A stretch of DNA of 59,400 bases from Brevibacterium linens ATCC 9172 (GTDB lineage Bacteria; Actinomycetota; Actinomycetes; Actinomycetales; Brevibacteriaceae). The notes under the pieces were generated by a model. The model was given only the letters and a program-made list of their open reading frames with translations, did no database searches and had not been told where the DNA came from. Shown in pieces: positions 49,465 through 58,674 of the stretch (the stretch's first letter is position 1; each line of letters begins with the position of its first letter). Both the position numbers and the translations under genes were made by a program. The DNA lies in the NCBI RefSeq assembly GCF_900169165.1, contig NZ_FXYY01000020.1:1-59400 (forward strand), given 5' to 3'.

Positions 49465-49792
49465 AGACTCCTCCGTCACGACTTCAACTCTCTCGACTGT
49501 CCAGAGCAGGCGAGTCGTACACAGTGCTCGTGTCGACGACTGCCCCTGCCGCAGCGTGCGCCTCACTGCTGATTCCACCATACCCGCAGAAACCTTCGCG
49601 GTGGTCGAGGACCGGCTGCTCGGGCAGCCGGCTGAGGGGGCTTCCGTCCGATCGGCAGGCAGGTCCACAATGGCGTTCAGGCGGTATTCCGTTCGCACTT
49701 CCCGATGACGCGGCCGTGGCCGCAGGGGTGAGCGGACCAACCGTCGACAACGACGAGGCCGACGCTGAGGCGGCCACGGAGGTGAATATCCG
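49465..49792. other. Intergenic region; doubtful small frame only
   Basis: About 330 bp between divergent genes. A 90-codon plus-strand frame (49524-49796) overlaps the dehydrogenase start by 4 bp, but has no Shine-Dalgarno, unusual composition and no family; I do not call it a gene. Confidence 0.45.
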
Positions 49793-50935
49793 ATGAAGGC
49801 AGTCGTCTACAAAGGGCCGCTCGAGGTCGCGGTCGAAGAAGTCGAAGATGCGACGATCCAGGATCCGACAGATGTGCTCGTGCGCATCACCACCGCAGCG
49901 ATCTGCGGTTCGGATCTGCATATGTACGAAGGGCGCACCGACGCCCGGCCGGGTGTCACTTTCGGGCATGAGAACATGGGCATCGTCGAGGAGGTCGGCT
50001 CGGGTGTGTCCACAGTGAAGAAGGGCGACCGCGTCGTTCTGCCCTTCAACGTGGCCTGCGGGTTCTGCGACAACTGCCGTGCCGGCAAGTCGGCGTTCTG
50101 TCTGACGGTCAACGAGCCGGGAACCGCCGGTGGTGCCTACGGCTACGTCGGCATGGGACCCTACGGCGGCGGTCAGGCCGAATACCTGCGCGTGCCGTTC
50201 GCAGATTACAACTGTGTGCCGCTGCCGCCCGGAGACGAGCACGAGAAGGAATTCTCACTACTCGCCGACATCTTCCCCACCGGCTATCGTGCGACTGAAC
50301 TGGCGGGAGTGCGGCCCGGCGAGACGGTGGCCGTCTACGGTGCCGGACCGGTGGGCATGATGGCCGCCTACTCTGCCCTTCTCAAGGGGGCGAGCCGGGT
50401 CTTCTCGGTCGATCACGTGTCCAGCCGCCTGGACCTCGTCAAAAGCATCGGAGCTGAGCCGATCAACTTCGACGACGGTGACCCGGTCGAACAGATCACC
50501 GAGGCTCTCGGCGACTACGGCGTTGATCGCGGAATCGACGCCGTGGGCTATCAGGCGACGGCGGCCGACGGCGATGAGCAGCCGGCCGCAGTGCTCAACC
50601 AGCTCGTCGGCACGGTCCGTCACACCGGTGGCATCGGCGTCGTCGGTCTGTACTTGCCCTCCGATCCGGGAGCTCCCGACGAACATTCGGCAAAGGGGGA
50701 GCTGCTGATCAGGATCGGCCGGTTGTTTGAGAAAGGGCAGTCGATCGGCACCGGACAGGCCGATGCCAAGCGCTATGCACATCAGCTGCGCGACCTCATC
50801 ATCGCAGGACGGGCGCAGCCGGGCTTTGTCGTCTCTCAGGAGCTGCCGCTGTCCGACGCTCCGGATGCATACGCGAAATTCGACAAACGCGAAGAAGGCT
50901 ATTCGAAGGTTCTGCTGCACCCCGGCCGAGGCTGA
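49793..50935 (+). CDS. Zinc-dependent alcohol dehydrogenase (formaldehyde dehydrogenase-like)
   Basis: A 380-residue MDR enzyme. Catalytic zinc ligands C-G-S-D-L-H and G-H-E; structural zinc site C-G-F-C-D-N-C ... F-C; nucleotide loop V-Y-G-A-G-P-V-G-M-M. The extra A-Y-G-Y-V-G-M-G-P-Y-G-G-G-Q loop is typical of the glutathione-independent formaldehyde dehydrogenase branch. GGAGGTG precedes ATG 49793. Confidence 0.92.
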   Translation: MKAVVYKGPLEVAVEEVEDATIQDPTDVLVRITTAAICGSDLHMYEGRTDARPGVTFGHENMGIVEEVGSGVSTVKKGDRVVLPFNVACGFCDNCRAGKSAFCLTVNEPGTAGGAYGYVGMGPYGGGQAEYLRVPFADYNCVPLPPGDEHEKEFSLLADIFPTGYRATELAGVRPGETVAVYGAGPVGMMAAYSALLKGASRVFSVDHVSSRLDLVKSIGAEPINFDDGDPVEQITEALGDYGVDRGIDAVGYQATAADGDEQPAAVLNQLVGTVRHTGGIGVVGLYLPSDPGAPDEHSAKGELLIRIGRLFEKGQSIGTGQADAKRYAHQLRDLIIAGRAQPGFVVSQELPLSDAPDAYAKFDKREEGYSKVLLHPGRG

Positions 50936-50968
50936 TAACCCGATGAGGGTGCGTCAGCGCGTTCGCCA

Positions 50969-51005
50969 CTGCGGCGCCGGGGGCACAGCGGCTTCGGCGC
51001 CGCAG
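50969..51005 (+). terminator. Hairpin after the dehydrogenase gene
   Basis: CTGCGGCGCCG pairs perfectly with CGGCGCCGCAG. No strong T-run follows, so its strength is uncertain. Confidence 0.5.
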
Positions 51006-51056
51006 TTGGTGTGCCGTCAGTGCGGGACTCGATGATGCACAGCTAGGATCGGCTCT

Positions 51057-51746
51057 ATGACCGAGCACATGCGCCGACACGAAACCGACCATGAAGTCCC
51101 ATGGTCACTGCCGGTCGTCGTGCGTCGGTCGAAGACCGCCATCGCCCGCCACATCGACGTCCTCGAAGCCACCGCCCGAGCCGTTGTGGTGTTCCTCGAC
51201 GACCCGCGTGCCCAGGAGGGCGGTGAGTGGCACGATGCCGTCGAGTATTGGCGCGACGGAGCCATCCGCAAGGTCGTGCGCCGCGGTGATGGGAAGAAAC
51301 TCGACGACGCCCGTACCCTCGGCTGTGTCGGTGTGACCCACGGCGGCACGGATGAATTCGCTCCCGCCGAGGCGTTCGTGTTCGCACCCGGCCCCGTCGA
51401 ACCATTGCCTCACGAGCTGAACAAGCTCCAGGTGGGCGGCACCGAGTTCCCTGACGAGGGGGAGTCCTCGGTTCCCGATTCCGAGGCGGTCGTGACGATC
51501 GACCTCTCACCGGAGCTGACGCTGACGACCGGGAAGGCCGCCGCCCAATGCGGTCACGCCGCGCAGCTGGCGTTCGAACAGATGCCCGACGATGTGCGGA
51601 ACCGCTGGCGTGAGTCCGGATTCAGTCTGCGCGTGCAGACTGCAACGGCGGACGCGTGGGCGGCGGACGACCAGCAGATCAGCGTCGTCGACGCCGGCTT
51701 CACCGAGGTCGACGGACCTACGGAGACCGTCCGAGCGTCGTGGTGA
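51057..51746 (+). CDS. Peptidyl-tRNA hydrolase Pth2-like protein
   Basis: A 229-residue protein. The C-terminal G-K-A-A-A-Q-C-G-H-A-A-Q-L-A-F motif is the G-K-x-A-A-Q-x-x-H-A signature of Pth2, which frees tRNA from peptidyl-tRNA. The N-terminal half (P-W-S-L-P-V-V-V-R-R-S-K, then D-D-P-R-A) is typical of the actinobacterial form. TAGGAT (51044-51049) ends 7 nt before ATG 51057 with no Shine-Dalgarno. Confidence 0.82.
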   Translation: MTEHMRRHETDHEVPWSLPVVVRRSKTAIARHIDVLEATARAVVVFLDDPRAQEGGEWHDAVEYWRDGAIRKVVRRGDGKKLDDARTLGCVGVTHGGTDEFAPAEAFVFAPGPVEPLPHELNKLQVGGTEFPDEGESSVPDSEAVVTIDLSPELTLTTGKAAAQCGHAAQLAFEQMPDDVRNRWRESGFSLRVQTATADAWAADDQQISVVDAGFTEVDGPTETVRASW

Positions 51747-51824
51747 CGTCGATTCCGAGACCACGCTGTGCGTCAACGGATTCGGGTGCCCGTGCGGGAT
51801 CGGCAGACCTGTGCTGGACCCGCC

Positions 51825-52580
51825 TCAGTCTCTCCGCAGAGGAACGTCACGCAACGTCGTCTGCACGGTGTGTCCGCTCTCCCACGCGTTCGCCTCGGCG
51901 GCGACATGCGGCATCGGGATGTTCTCGCGGTGCGCGCGCCTCTCCTGTGTGGACACGCCCACGCGGGCGTCTCGGTCGCTGAGCAGCTCTGCCTGGGCCT
52001 GACCGTCGTCGGTGAAGCCCATCATCAGCTGAGGAATGCCGAAGGGGAAGTCGTCGCGGTCGTACTGCCAAGTATGGAAGGTCTTCCCATAGGTGGAGAC
52101 GAGGTCCTCGAAGTAGGAGCGCTCGGCGAGCTTGGGCACGCCGGGAGCCGTGAGAATGCCCGATTTCACCTCATAGTGGTGACTGTGCCACAGTCGCTTC
52201 TCTTCGGCGGGCAGTGCGTCGAACCGTTCTGCACTGATGATGTACTCGATGCCGATGAGTCGGGCGTCGGGTTCATTGCGATCGAAGATGACGCACTGGT
52301 GCAGCTCGTGGCGCAGGTGAATGCAGAAGTGTGCCGCTTCGACCTGCCGACCCATGTCATCTGCGTACATGTGCAGGCCGTCGAGATAGGTGCTCATGGC
52401 CTCGAGCGGATACTTCGTCTGCAGAGCTTGCGATGACACGTCGAGCAGCCGATGCTTGAGCGGATGCCCCTTGCCGATCTTGGCCCACGTCGCCACCTTG
52501 CGCGACCCGATTGCCGCGAGTCCGGCAGCCACGGCTGTGGCTGCCCCGAGACTGAACGATTGCAGTCGTGATGTGCTCAT
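51825..52580 (-). CDS. DUF1264 (OBAP-like) family protein
   Basis: A 251-residue protein with an N-terminal hydrophobic stretch (S-F-S-L-G-A-A-T-A-V-A-A-G-L-A-A-I-G). The DUF1264 core follows: H-F-C-I-H-L-R-H-E-L-H-Q-C-V-I-F-D, L-I-G-I-E-Y-I-I-S, L-W-H-S-H-H-Y-E-V, and F-G-I-P-Q-L-M-M-G-F. Function unknown; related to plant oil-body-associated proteins. TAACGT ends 6 nt before the ATG. Confidence 0.85.
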   Translation of the reverse strand: MSTSRLQSFSLGAATAVAAGLAAIGSRKVATWAKIGKGHPLKHRLLDVSSQALQTKYPLEAMSTYLDGLHMYADDMGRQVEAAHFCIHLRHELHQCVIFDRNEPDARLIGIEYIISAERFDALPAEEKRLWHSHHYEVKSGILTAPGVPKLAERSYFEDLVSTYGKTFHTWQYDRDDFPFGIPQLMMGFTDDGQAQAELLSDRDARVGVSTQERRAHRENIPMPHVAAEANAWESGHTVQTTLRDVPLRRD

Positions 52581-52821
52581 CCATTCACGTTAGCCGCCGC
52601 CTGCGGATCTGGTAAGCCCCCTCGGATCGGGGAACGTCCCGCGCCCGCGGACGGGTCTTCCCGAGCCTCGCAAGAAGGTCGCGGGGGTGTTCGGTGAGGC
52701 GTTGATGCCAAGGGCCCGGGGTCTTGACAGCAGCCATATCGAGGGCAAGCCTGGAGGGCCAGGTCGGCGCACCGCGACGACCGCATCACATCTGCGACTC
52801 GAGACATCTGAGGAGAGTGCC

Positions 52822-54624
52822 ATGGCGACGTCCGTGAGCGACTTCATCATCGATCGACTCATCGCCTGGGATCTGCGCCGGTGGTACGGATACCCCGGCG
52901 ACGGCATCGGCGGTTTCGACGGGGCCATGGGCCGAGCTCAGGACGAGGGCAAGGACTTCACCTATGTGCGCCCCACCCATGAAGAGGAGGCCGCGTTCAT
53001 GGCCACCGCCCACGCGAAGTTCACCGGGAACGTGGGCGTGTGCGTCTCGACTTCAGGCCCCGGAGCCATCCACCTCATGAACGGCCTCTACGACGCCAGG
53101 GGCGACAACGCCCCAGTCGTGGCCATCGTCGGACAGCAGGCGCGAGTGTCGTTGGGTTCCGAATTCCAACAGGAGATCAACCTCGAACGGCTCTTCGCCG
53201 ACGCCGCGATGTTCGTGCAGACAGTGGCCGCGCCGATGCACGCGCAGCTCGTCGTCGACAAAGCCGTCCGCATGGCTAAGGCCTACCGCGGTCCGGCCGT
53301 CGTCGTCCTGCCCGCCGACGTACAGACGATGGACATGGAAGAGCCGGCGGTCGAGCATTTCGTCTCCCGTACCGGCATCGGCTACGCCGAGGACCGCCTG
53401 CGACCCGACGACGACGCGCTCGCCCGCGCGGCCGAAGTCCTCAACAGCGGTGAGAAGGTCGCCATGCTCGTCGGACAGGGCGCGATCGGAGCGACCGATG
53501 AGGTCATCAGCGTCGCCGAGCGCCTCGGTGCCGGTGTCATCACCACCCTCCTGGGCAAACAGGTCGTGCCGGGGGACGTCGGCTACCACACCCAGCAGCT
53601 GGGTCTGCTGGGATCGCGGCCGAGCTACGACATGATGCAGAAATGCGACACCCTGCTCATGGTCGGCACGAACTACCCCTACGGCGAGTTCATGCCACCG
53701 ACCGGGCGGGCCCGAGCCGTGCAGATCGACCTGTCACCACGTCACTTGGGCCTGCGCTACCCCACCGAGGTCAACCTGTGGGGTGATGCGAAGACCACTC
53801 TGGCGGCCCTGCAGCCGCATCTGACCCAGCACGCGACCGAGTGGCAGGAGAAGATCGCCGAGGAGAACCGGGCGTGGGCGAAGGAGAACACGCGGGTCGC
53901 GCAGACCGAAGCCGATCCGATCAACCCCCGCCGGGTCTTCGTCTCCCTCAACGAACGTCTGCCCGAGAACGCGATCATCACCTGCGACGCCGGGAGCACG
54001 GCCGACTGGTACGGCTTCCATATCGAACTGGGGCCGAACCAGATGGGCAGCCTCTCGGGTCGGATGGCCTCGATGCTCGCCGCGATGCCCTATGCGCTGG
54101 CCGGCAAGTTCGCGCATCCCGATCGTCCGGTGGTGTGCACCATCGGCGACGGAGCCTTCCAGATGATGGGTATGAACGGTCTGCTCACCGTCAAACGTCA
54201 CTGGCGGGAATGGTCGGACTCCACCTTCGTCGTCCTCGTCATCAACAACGGCGACCTCAACCAGGTGTCCTGGGAGATGCGGGAGGCCGGTGACCCGAGG
54301 TGGGACACGGCCCAGCTGGTCGAGTCGATGGACTACGCGGGCTATGCGGAGCTGCTCGGGCTCAGAGGCATCACCGTCGACGATCCGGAGGACATCGACG
54401 CGGCCTTCGACCAAGCATTCGCCGCCGACCGGCCGGTCGTCCTCGACGTCCGCTGCGACCGCAACACGCCGCCGCTGCCCGCGCACATCGCCTTCGCACA
54501 GGCAAAAGGCCTCGCGGAATCCCTGCTGGGCGGGGATCCAGAGCTCGGGCAGGTAGTCAAACAGAGCTATCGCGCCACCGCCGCGCGACTGTTCGCGCGC
54601 ATGGGTCTGACCTCGGATGACTGA
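52822..54624 (+). CDS. Thiamine diphosphate-requiring enzyme (pyruvate oxidase-like)
   Basis: A 600-residue ThDP enzyme. Catalytic Glu in P-T-H-E-E-E-A-A; the GDG(x)nNN cofactor motif is I-G-D-G-A-F-Q ... V-I-N-N-G-D-L. The sequence resembles the group of PoxB-like proteins of unknown substrate. ATG 52822 has GAGGAGAG upstream; a longer frame from 52687 is not supported. Confidence 0.9.
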   Translation: MATSVSDFIIDRLIAWDLRRWYGYPGDGIGGFDGAMGRAQDEGKDFTYVRPTHEEEAAFMATAHAKFTGNVGVCVSTSGPGAIHLMNGLYDARGDNAPVVAIVGQQARVSLGSEFQQEINLERLFADAAMFVQTVAAPMHAQLVVDKAVRMAKAYRGPAVVVLPADVQTMDMEEPAVEHFVSRTGIGYAEDRLRPDDDALARAAEVLNSGEKVAMLVGQGAIGATDEVISVAERLGAGVITTLLGKQVVPGDVGYHTQQLGLLGSRPSYDMMQKCDTLLMVGTNYPYGEFMPPTGRARAVQIDLSPRHLGLRYPTEVNLWGDAKTTLAALQPHLTQHATEWQEKIAEENRAWAKENTRVAQTEADPINPRRVFVSLNERLPENAIITCDAGSTADWYGFHIELGPNQMGSLSGRMASMLAAMPYALAGKFAHPDRPVVCTIGDGAFQMMGMNGLLTVKRHWREWSDSTFVVLVINNGDLNQVSWEMREAGDPRWDTAQLVESMDYAGYAELLGLRGITVDDPEDIDAAFDQAFAADRPVVLDVRCDRNTPPLPAHIAFAQAKGLAESLLGGDPELGQVVKQSYRATAARLFARMGLTSDD

Positions 54625-54742
54625 TGACGGCTCGTCGAGCTGCTCCATCACGCGGTGCAGCAGGACCCCTCAACCACGACCGCGCACACCGGTGATCCGG
54701 TGTCCGCGGTGGCAGCTGCTCTGAGTGAGCGCTGGTTCGAGG

Positions 54743-54931
54743 TCAGTCCTCGGGAGCCTCGTCGAGGTCTTCGAGCTCTTCTTCGGTCAGCGGCCGCGTC
54801 TTCGTGCCGTTGCCGAATTCGTCGAGGTAGATGATGTGTTTGACCATCTCGCCGGTCTCTTCGTCCTCGACTTCGATGATGTCGCCAGGCTGGGTCGCTG
54901 GCTGGTAGAAATCCTCATTGACTCCGGTCAT
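54743..54931 (-). CDS. Small acidic hypothetical protein
   Basis: A 62-residue acidic protein (I-I-E-V-E-D-E-E-T-G-E-M-V near the middle, E-E-E-L-E-D-L-D-E at the end). AGGAGGTGG lies about 6 bp upstream of ATG 54931, a near-perfect Shine-Dalgarno, so expression is likely. No family recognised. Confidence 0.7.
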   Translation of the reverse strand: MTGVNEDFYQPATQPGDIIEVEDEETGEMVKHIIYLDEFGNGTKTRPLTEEELEDLDEAPED

Positions 54932-54995
54932 CGTGACCACCTCCTATAGGTATTCCGACCATACGTCACTGTGACACGAGTCTCAACGACTCCCC

Positions 54996-55057
54996 TTGCT
55001 ACCTGACGGGGGCCCAGCAACCTCGCGCCAGGTTGCTGGGCCCCCGTCAGGTAGCAA
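54996..55057. repeat. Perfect 28-bp-arm palindrome between divergent genes
   Basis: Arms 54996-55023 and 55030-55057 are perfectly complementary around CGCGCC; the outer part reads TTGCTACCTGACGGGGGCCC. It ends 27 bp before the dgt -10. It is not placed to terminate either neighbour. Confidence 0.85.
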
Positions 55058-55083
55058 TAAGGATGTGTGGGGGCTGGTATCGG

Positions 55084-55089
55084 TAGTCT
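55084..55089 (+). promoter_or_regulatory. Predicted -10 (TAGTCT) of leaderless dgt
   Basis: TAGTCT ends 6 nt before ATG 55096; no Shine-Dalgarno. Confidence 0.5.
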
Positions 55090-55095
55090 GAGTTC

Positions 55096-56625
55096 ATGGA
55101 ACGCCAGAGATTTCACTTGACCGGGGGCCGCGATCGCAATGTCGCCGAGGAGGCCCGCCCGGGAGAGGACGAGTTCCGCGTCGATATCGAACGGATCCGT
55201 TTCTCCCCGTTCTTCTCCCGCCTGGCCTCGGTCACGCAGGTCATTCCGCAGGCCGGGTCCGGCACGGTCATCCACAACCGGCTGACGCATTCGCTCAAGG
55301 TCTCTGCGGTGGCCCGGTCGATCGCGATCACGTTGAATAACGCGGACGAGGCGACCCGGGACGCGGTCAGCCGCCTCGGCGGGTGTGACCCTGTTGTCGT
55401 CCAGGCGGCCGCAGCCGCCCACGATCTGGGGCACCCACCGTTCGGCCACCTCGGCGAGAAGGAGCTCGACCGGGTGTCGCGGCAGGTGCTGCGCCTCGAG
55501 GACGGATTCGAAGGCAACGCGCAGACGTTTCGGATCCTCACTGCCCTCGACAGCTGCGAGGCCACGGCGCGCGGTCTCAACCTCACCCGAGCGATTCGGG
55601 CCGCGGTGCTCAAATACCCGTGGGAGCGCGGGGAATGGATCGGCGATCGGGCGTCGTCGGCGGCCAGGATGCCGCGCGGGGTCGGTGATGATGTCAGCGA
55701 GGGGGCGATGAAGTTCTCCGCCTATGCCACCGAGGTCGAGGAGATGGCCGACGTGCTCTCGGCGTTCCCGGCGATCGGGACGTATCAGCAGACGCTCGAG
55801 TGCGCGGTCATGGACGTCGCCGACGATATTGCGTATGCGGTGCACGACCTGGACGACTTCTACCGGTCGAACGTGCTCCAGTACACGGCTGTGTCCGCCG
55901 AACTCGGGCGCTGGCTGCGCGATCATCGGGAGTTGGCGGCCCTGGATTCTGCGGAATTGGATCGGCGCCGGCCCGGGCATGCGCTCGAGGCGATTCGCCG
56001 GCACATCGGGCAGAAGGATCCGTGGATCGCCTCGGAGGAGGCGTTCCGGGAGTCGGTGGAGCGGGTCAACCGGGATCTCGTCGAGGGGCTGCTCGGCGTT
56101 CCCTACGACGGGGGACTGGAGGCGGACCGGGCGGTCACCGGGTTCACGCGGCGGTGGATCGATCGGCTGCAGGCCTCGATCGTCGTCGACCCGGATCCGC
56201 ATATCCGCAGCGGTCACGTGCGACTGAGCCAGGAGGCTTGGCACGATGTCGTGGTGCTCAAATTCGTGCATGCGCGATTCGTGCTCGAACGGTCTGACCT
56301 GGCGGTGTATCAGCGTGGGCAGACGCGGATCATCGCGTCCCTGGTCGAGGGATTCCATGAGTGGCTGCTCGACCCGGATGAGGCGACGCGGATTCCCCGG
56401 CGTCTGGTCGATTCCGTCGAGGCGGCCACGCAGGAGTATTCGGATCTGTATGCACGCAACCCTCAAGCGCTGGGGGAGGAGGGCGCGGCCGGGATCGTGC
56501 GGCGGGGCCGGGCACGGGCGGTCGTGGACTATATCGCCTCGTTCACCGATGCGCAGGCGATGTCGGTCAACGCCCTGATCACCGGTGCCTCGGAAGAGCC
56601 GTGGGAGGCTGGGCGCGGGTTGTAG
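55096..56625 (+). CDS. dgt: Deoxyguanosinetriphosphate triphosphohydrolase-like protein
   Basis: A 509-residue HD-domain dNTPase that splits dNTPs to nucleoside and triphosphate. The HD site reads R-L-T-H-S-L-K-V and A-A-A-H-D-L-G-H-P-P-F-G-H, with a later D-V-A-D-D-I-A-Y-A-V-H-D-L. Length fits the long branch of the family. ATG 55096 has a -10-like element 6 nt before it. Confidence 0.92.
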   Translation: MERQRFHLTGGRDRNVAEEARPGEDEFRVDIERIRFSPFFSRLASVTQVIPQAGSGTVIHNRLTHSLKVSAVARSIAITLNNADEATRDAVSRLGGCDPVVVQAAAAAHDLGHPPFGHLGEKELDRVSRQVLRLEDGFEGNAQTFRILTALDSCEATARGLNLTRAIRAAVLKYPWERGEWIGDRASSAARMPRGVGDDVSEGAMKFSAYATEVEEMADVLSAFPAIGTYQQTLECAVMDVADDIAYAVHDLDDFYRSNVLQYTAVSAELGRWLRDHRELAALDSAELDRRRPGHALEAIRRHIGQKDPWIASEEAFRESVERVNRDLVEGLLGVPYDGGLEADRAVTGFTRRWIDRLQASIVVDPDPHIRSGHVRLSQEAWHDVVVLKFVHARFVLERSDLAVYQRGQTRIIASLVEGFHEWLLDPDEATRIPRRLVDSVEAATQEYSDLYARNPQALGEEGAAGIVRRGRARAVVDYIASFTDAQAMSVNALITGASEEPWEAGRGL

Positions 56626-56691
56626 GTCTTCGCTGGGGCGGCGTCGGGCGGATGCGTCCGTCGAGTCAATGACGAACGACGGGGGAACAGC

Positions 56692-56733
56692 CGAACGGCG
56701 AGACCGAAGATTTCTCTTCGATCCCGCCGTTCG
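56692..56733 (+). terminator. Hairpin terminator between dgt and the surface-protein gene
   Basis: CGAACGGCG pairs with CGCCGTTCG, with a nested GAAGA/TCTTC stem. A second perfect stem, CAGCTCAG/CTGAGCTG, follows at 56740-56758 and may serve the opposite strand. Confidence 0.5.
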
Positions 56734-56781
56734 CGGTTTCAGCTCAGTGCCTGAGCTGGGTCACCTTAGTGCCTGCCGGCT

Positions 56782-58674
56782 TCAGTGCTTACCAGCCGAG
56801 GCGCGGTAGCGGCGGGTTGCCCACACCGCTGCTGCACCGCCGGCGATGAGCAGAGCGGCGAATCCGGCCATGGCCGGGACGCCGTCGGCACCCGTCCGCG
56901 GCAGGTCGCCACCGGCGTTGCCCGAGGCGTTCGTGCTCGAACCCGCCGAGGCGTTGGCCGCGGATCCGGCGTTCGCTGCCGAACCTGCGTCCGACGACGC
57001 CGAGGAGTTCGCCGAGGCGGCCTTCTCAGAATCGCTCGAAGCGCTGGCGTTTGCCTCGTCACCGTCGGCATTGGCCGCGGCTTCTGCCGAGGCTGCGCTC
57101 GACGCTTCGGCGTTGGCGGCCGCGGTTGCGGCTGCCGCCGTGTCAGCGTCTGCTGCTGCAGTGGTGTCAGCGCTTGCCGAGGCCTCATCGGTGGCATCAG
57201 CCGCTGCGGTAGCGGCTGCCTGTGCCGATGCGTTGGCCTCGTCGGTGGCATCTGCCGATGCTGTGGTCGAGGCTTCCTCTTCGGCTGCTGCTTCTGCTGC
57301 GGCTTCAGCGTTTTCGTTGGCTGCTGCGGATGCGGTGTCGTTCGCGTCAGCGTCGGCGGCGGCTACTGCCGCTGCCTCGGCTGCTGCGTTGTTGTCCTCA
57401 TCAGCATCAGCCGATGCTGCTGCGGAGGCCGACGCGTTGGTGTTCGTGTCAGCTTCCTCGGCTGCCGAAGCATCCGGATCAGCTGCTGCGTCCGGATCGG
57501 CCGAAGCATCTGCTTCCGCTGCTGCTTCAGCTGACGCTTCAGCAGAGGAGTCCGCGTTCGCCGCAACCGATGCGGCTGCTGCCGCGTCGGCATTGGCCGC
57601 CGCTGTGGTGTCAGCGTTGGTCTCATCCGAGTTGTCCGCGTTTGCTGCTGCAGAGGCCGATGCGTTGGTGTTCGTATCGGCTTCGTCAGCTGTTGTTCCG
57701 TCAGGATCGGTCGAGGCATCCGCGGTTGCGGCTGCTTCGACTGATGCTTCCGAGGAGGAGTCGGCCGTCGATGCCGCTTCGGCGGCGGATCCGGAATCGG
57801 AGTCCGCTGCTGCGGAGGCTTCTGCGTTGGTGTTATCTTCGGCATTTGCGTCGGCAGCGGCCTGCGAAGCGACCGTCGACGAAGCGTTCGTCTCAGTGGT
57901 CGCGTCACTCGAAGCAGTTGTCGAGGCATCGGCTGTTGCGGCCTTTTCAGCTGCGGCCTCAGCAGTGGCGTCCGCGGCAGCAGATGCCGTTGTCGTGGCA
58001 TCCGCAAGCGCTGCTGCCTGTGATGCTGCCTGGGCTGCCTCGTTGCCGTCGTCATCGGCGGTCGCCGATGCGGCAGCAGAAGCGGCTGCGTTGGTGTTCA
58101 CATCGTCATCGCCCGGGTCCGGTGCGTCTGCGGTCGCACGGACCGAGGACGACGCGAGGTTGACGTCGGCGAGCGGGCCACCTGCCAATTCCGGCAACAG
58201 CTCTAGACTGACTGCGTTTACGGTGAAACCAGGTCCGTTGTCCCCGTCGACTTCGCTCGAATCCAGTGAGGACTGCGCGCTGGCGCCGGTTGATGATGGA
58301 TTCGGAGATTGCTCGTTAACCGTGAGGTCGACAACTTGGTTGAGTCCCTCCAGGACGGGCGAAAGCTCGTCAAGGATCGGGCTTGTGACTCCTTCCAGGG
58401 CTGCAGACAACTGGTCAGTTGTTGCAGTGAGAATCGGACCGATGGCACCCTTGATCGGCGTGAGCAGCAGAGGCACCAGTCGGTCGGTCAGCGGATCGAG
58501 CAATGCGTCAATCGATAGCCCAAGAAGATCGCCAGACGCGTCTACCTCGGGCTCGCCGTCTGCAGTGCCTGCGAACTGGCCCAATGTTCCATTGACTGTG
58601 ATGGTGATGTCGGATGTGCTCCCTATAGGTGGCAGTCCGACCGTGAGCTTAGCCTTGATCCACCGATGTAAATA
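56782..58674 (-). pseudogene. LPxTG-anchored surface protein ('choice-of-anchor G'-like), 5' end cut off by an IS
   Basis: The frame is open from 58674 to TGA at 56782, about 630 codons. It begins L-T-V-G-L-P-P-I-G and G-T-L-G-Q-F-A-G-T-A-D-G, then G-D-L-L-G-L-S-I-D-A-L-L-D-P-L-T-D, as in choice-of-anchor G proteins. A very long Ala/Ser/Asp/Thr low-complexity region follows. The C-terminus has L-P-R-T-G, a hydrophobic helix and R-R-Y-R, a sortase signal. There is no signal peptide: the 5' part ends where the ISL3-type element begins. An internal TTG (58584) exists but would give an unexported protein. Confidence 0.8.

Noticed and set aside
49484..50242. 252-codon minus-strand frame
   Set aside because: Opposite the zinc dehydrogenase gene and its upstream region; no start signal or family.
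54928..56466. 512-codon minus-strand frame
   Set aside because: Shadow of dgt; rich in Arg and Pro with no family likeness, and it would run through the palindrome.
56782..58674. CRISPR-like or tandem DNA repeat array
   Set aside because: The repeats are irregular, coding and low in complexity; there are no constant repeats with unique spacers. No CRISPR array or cas gene was seen anywhere in the window.
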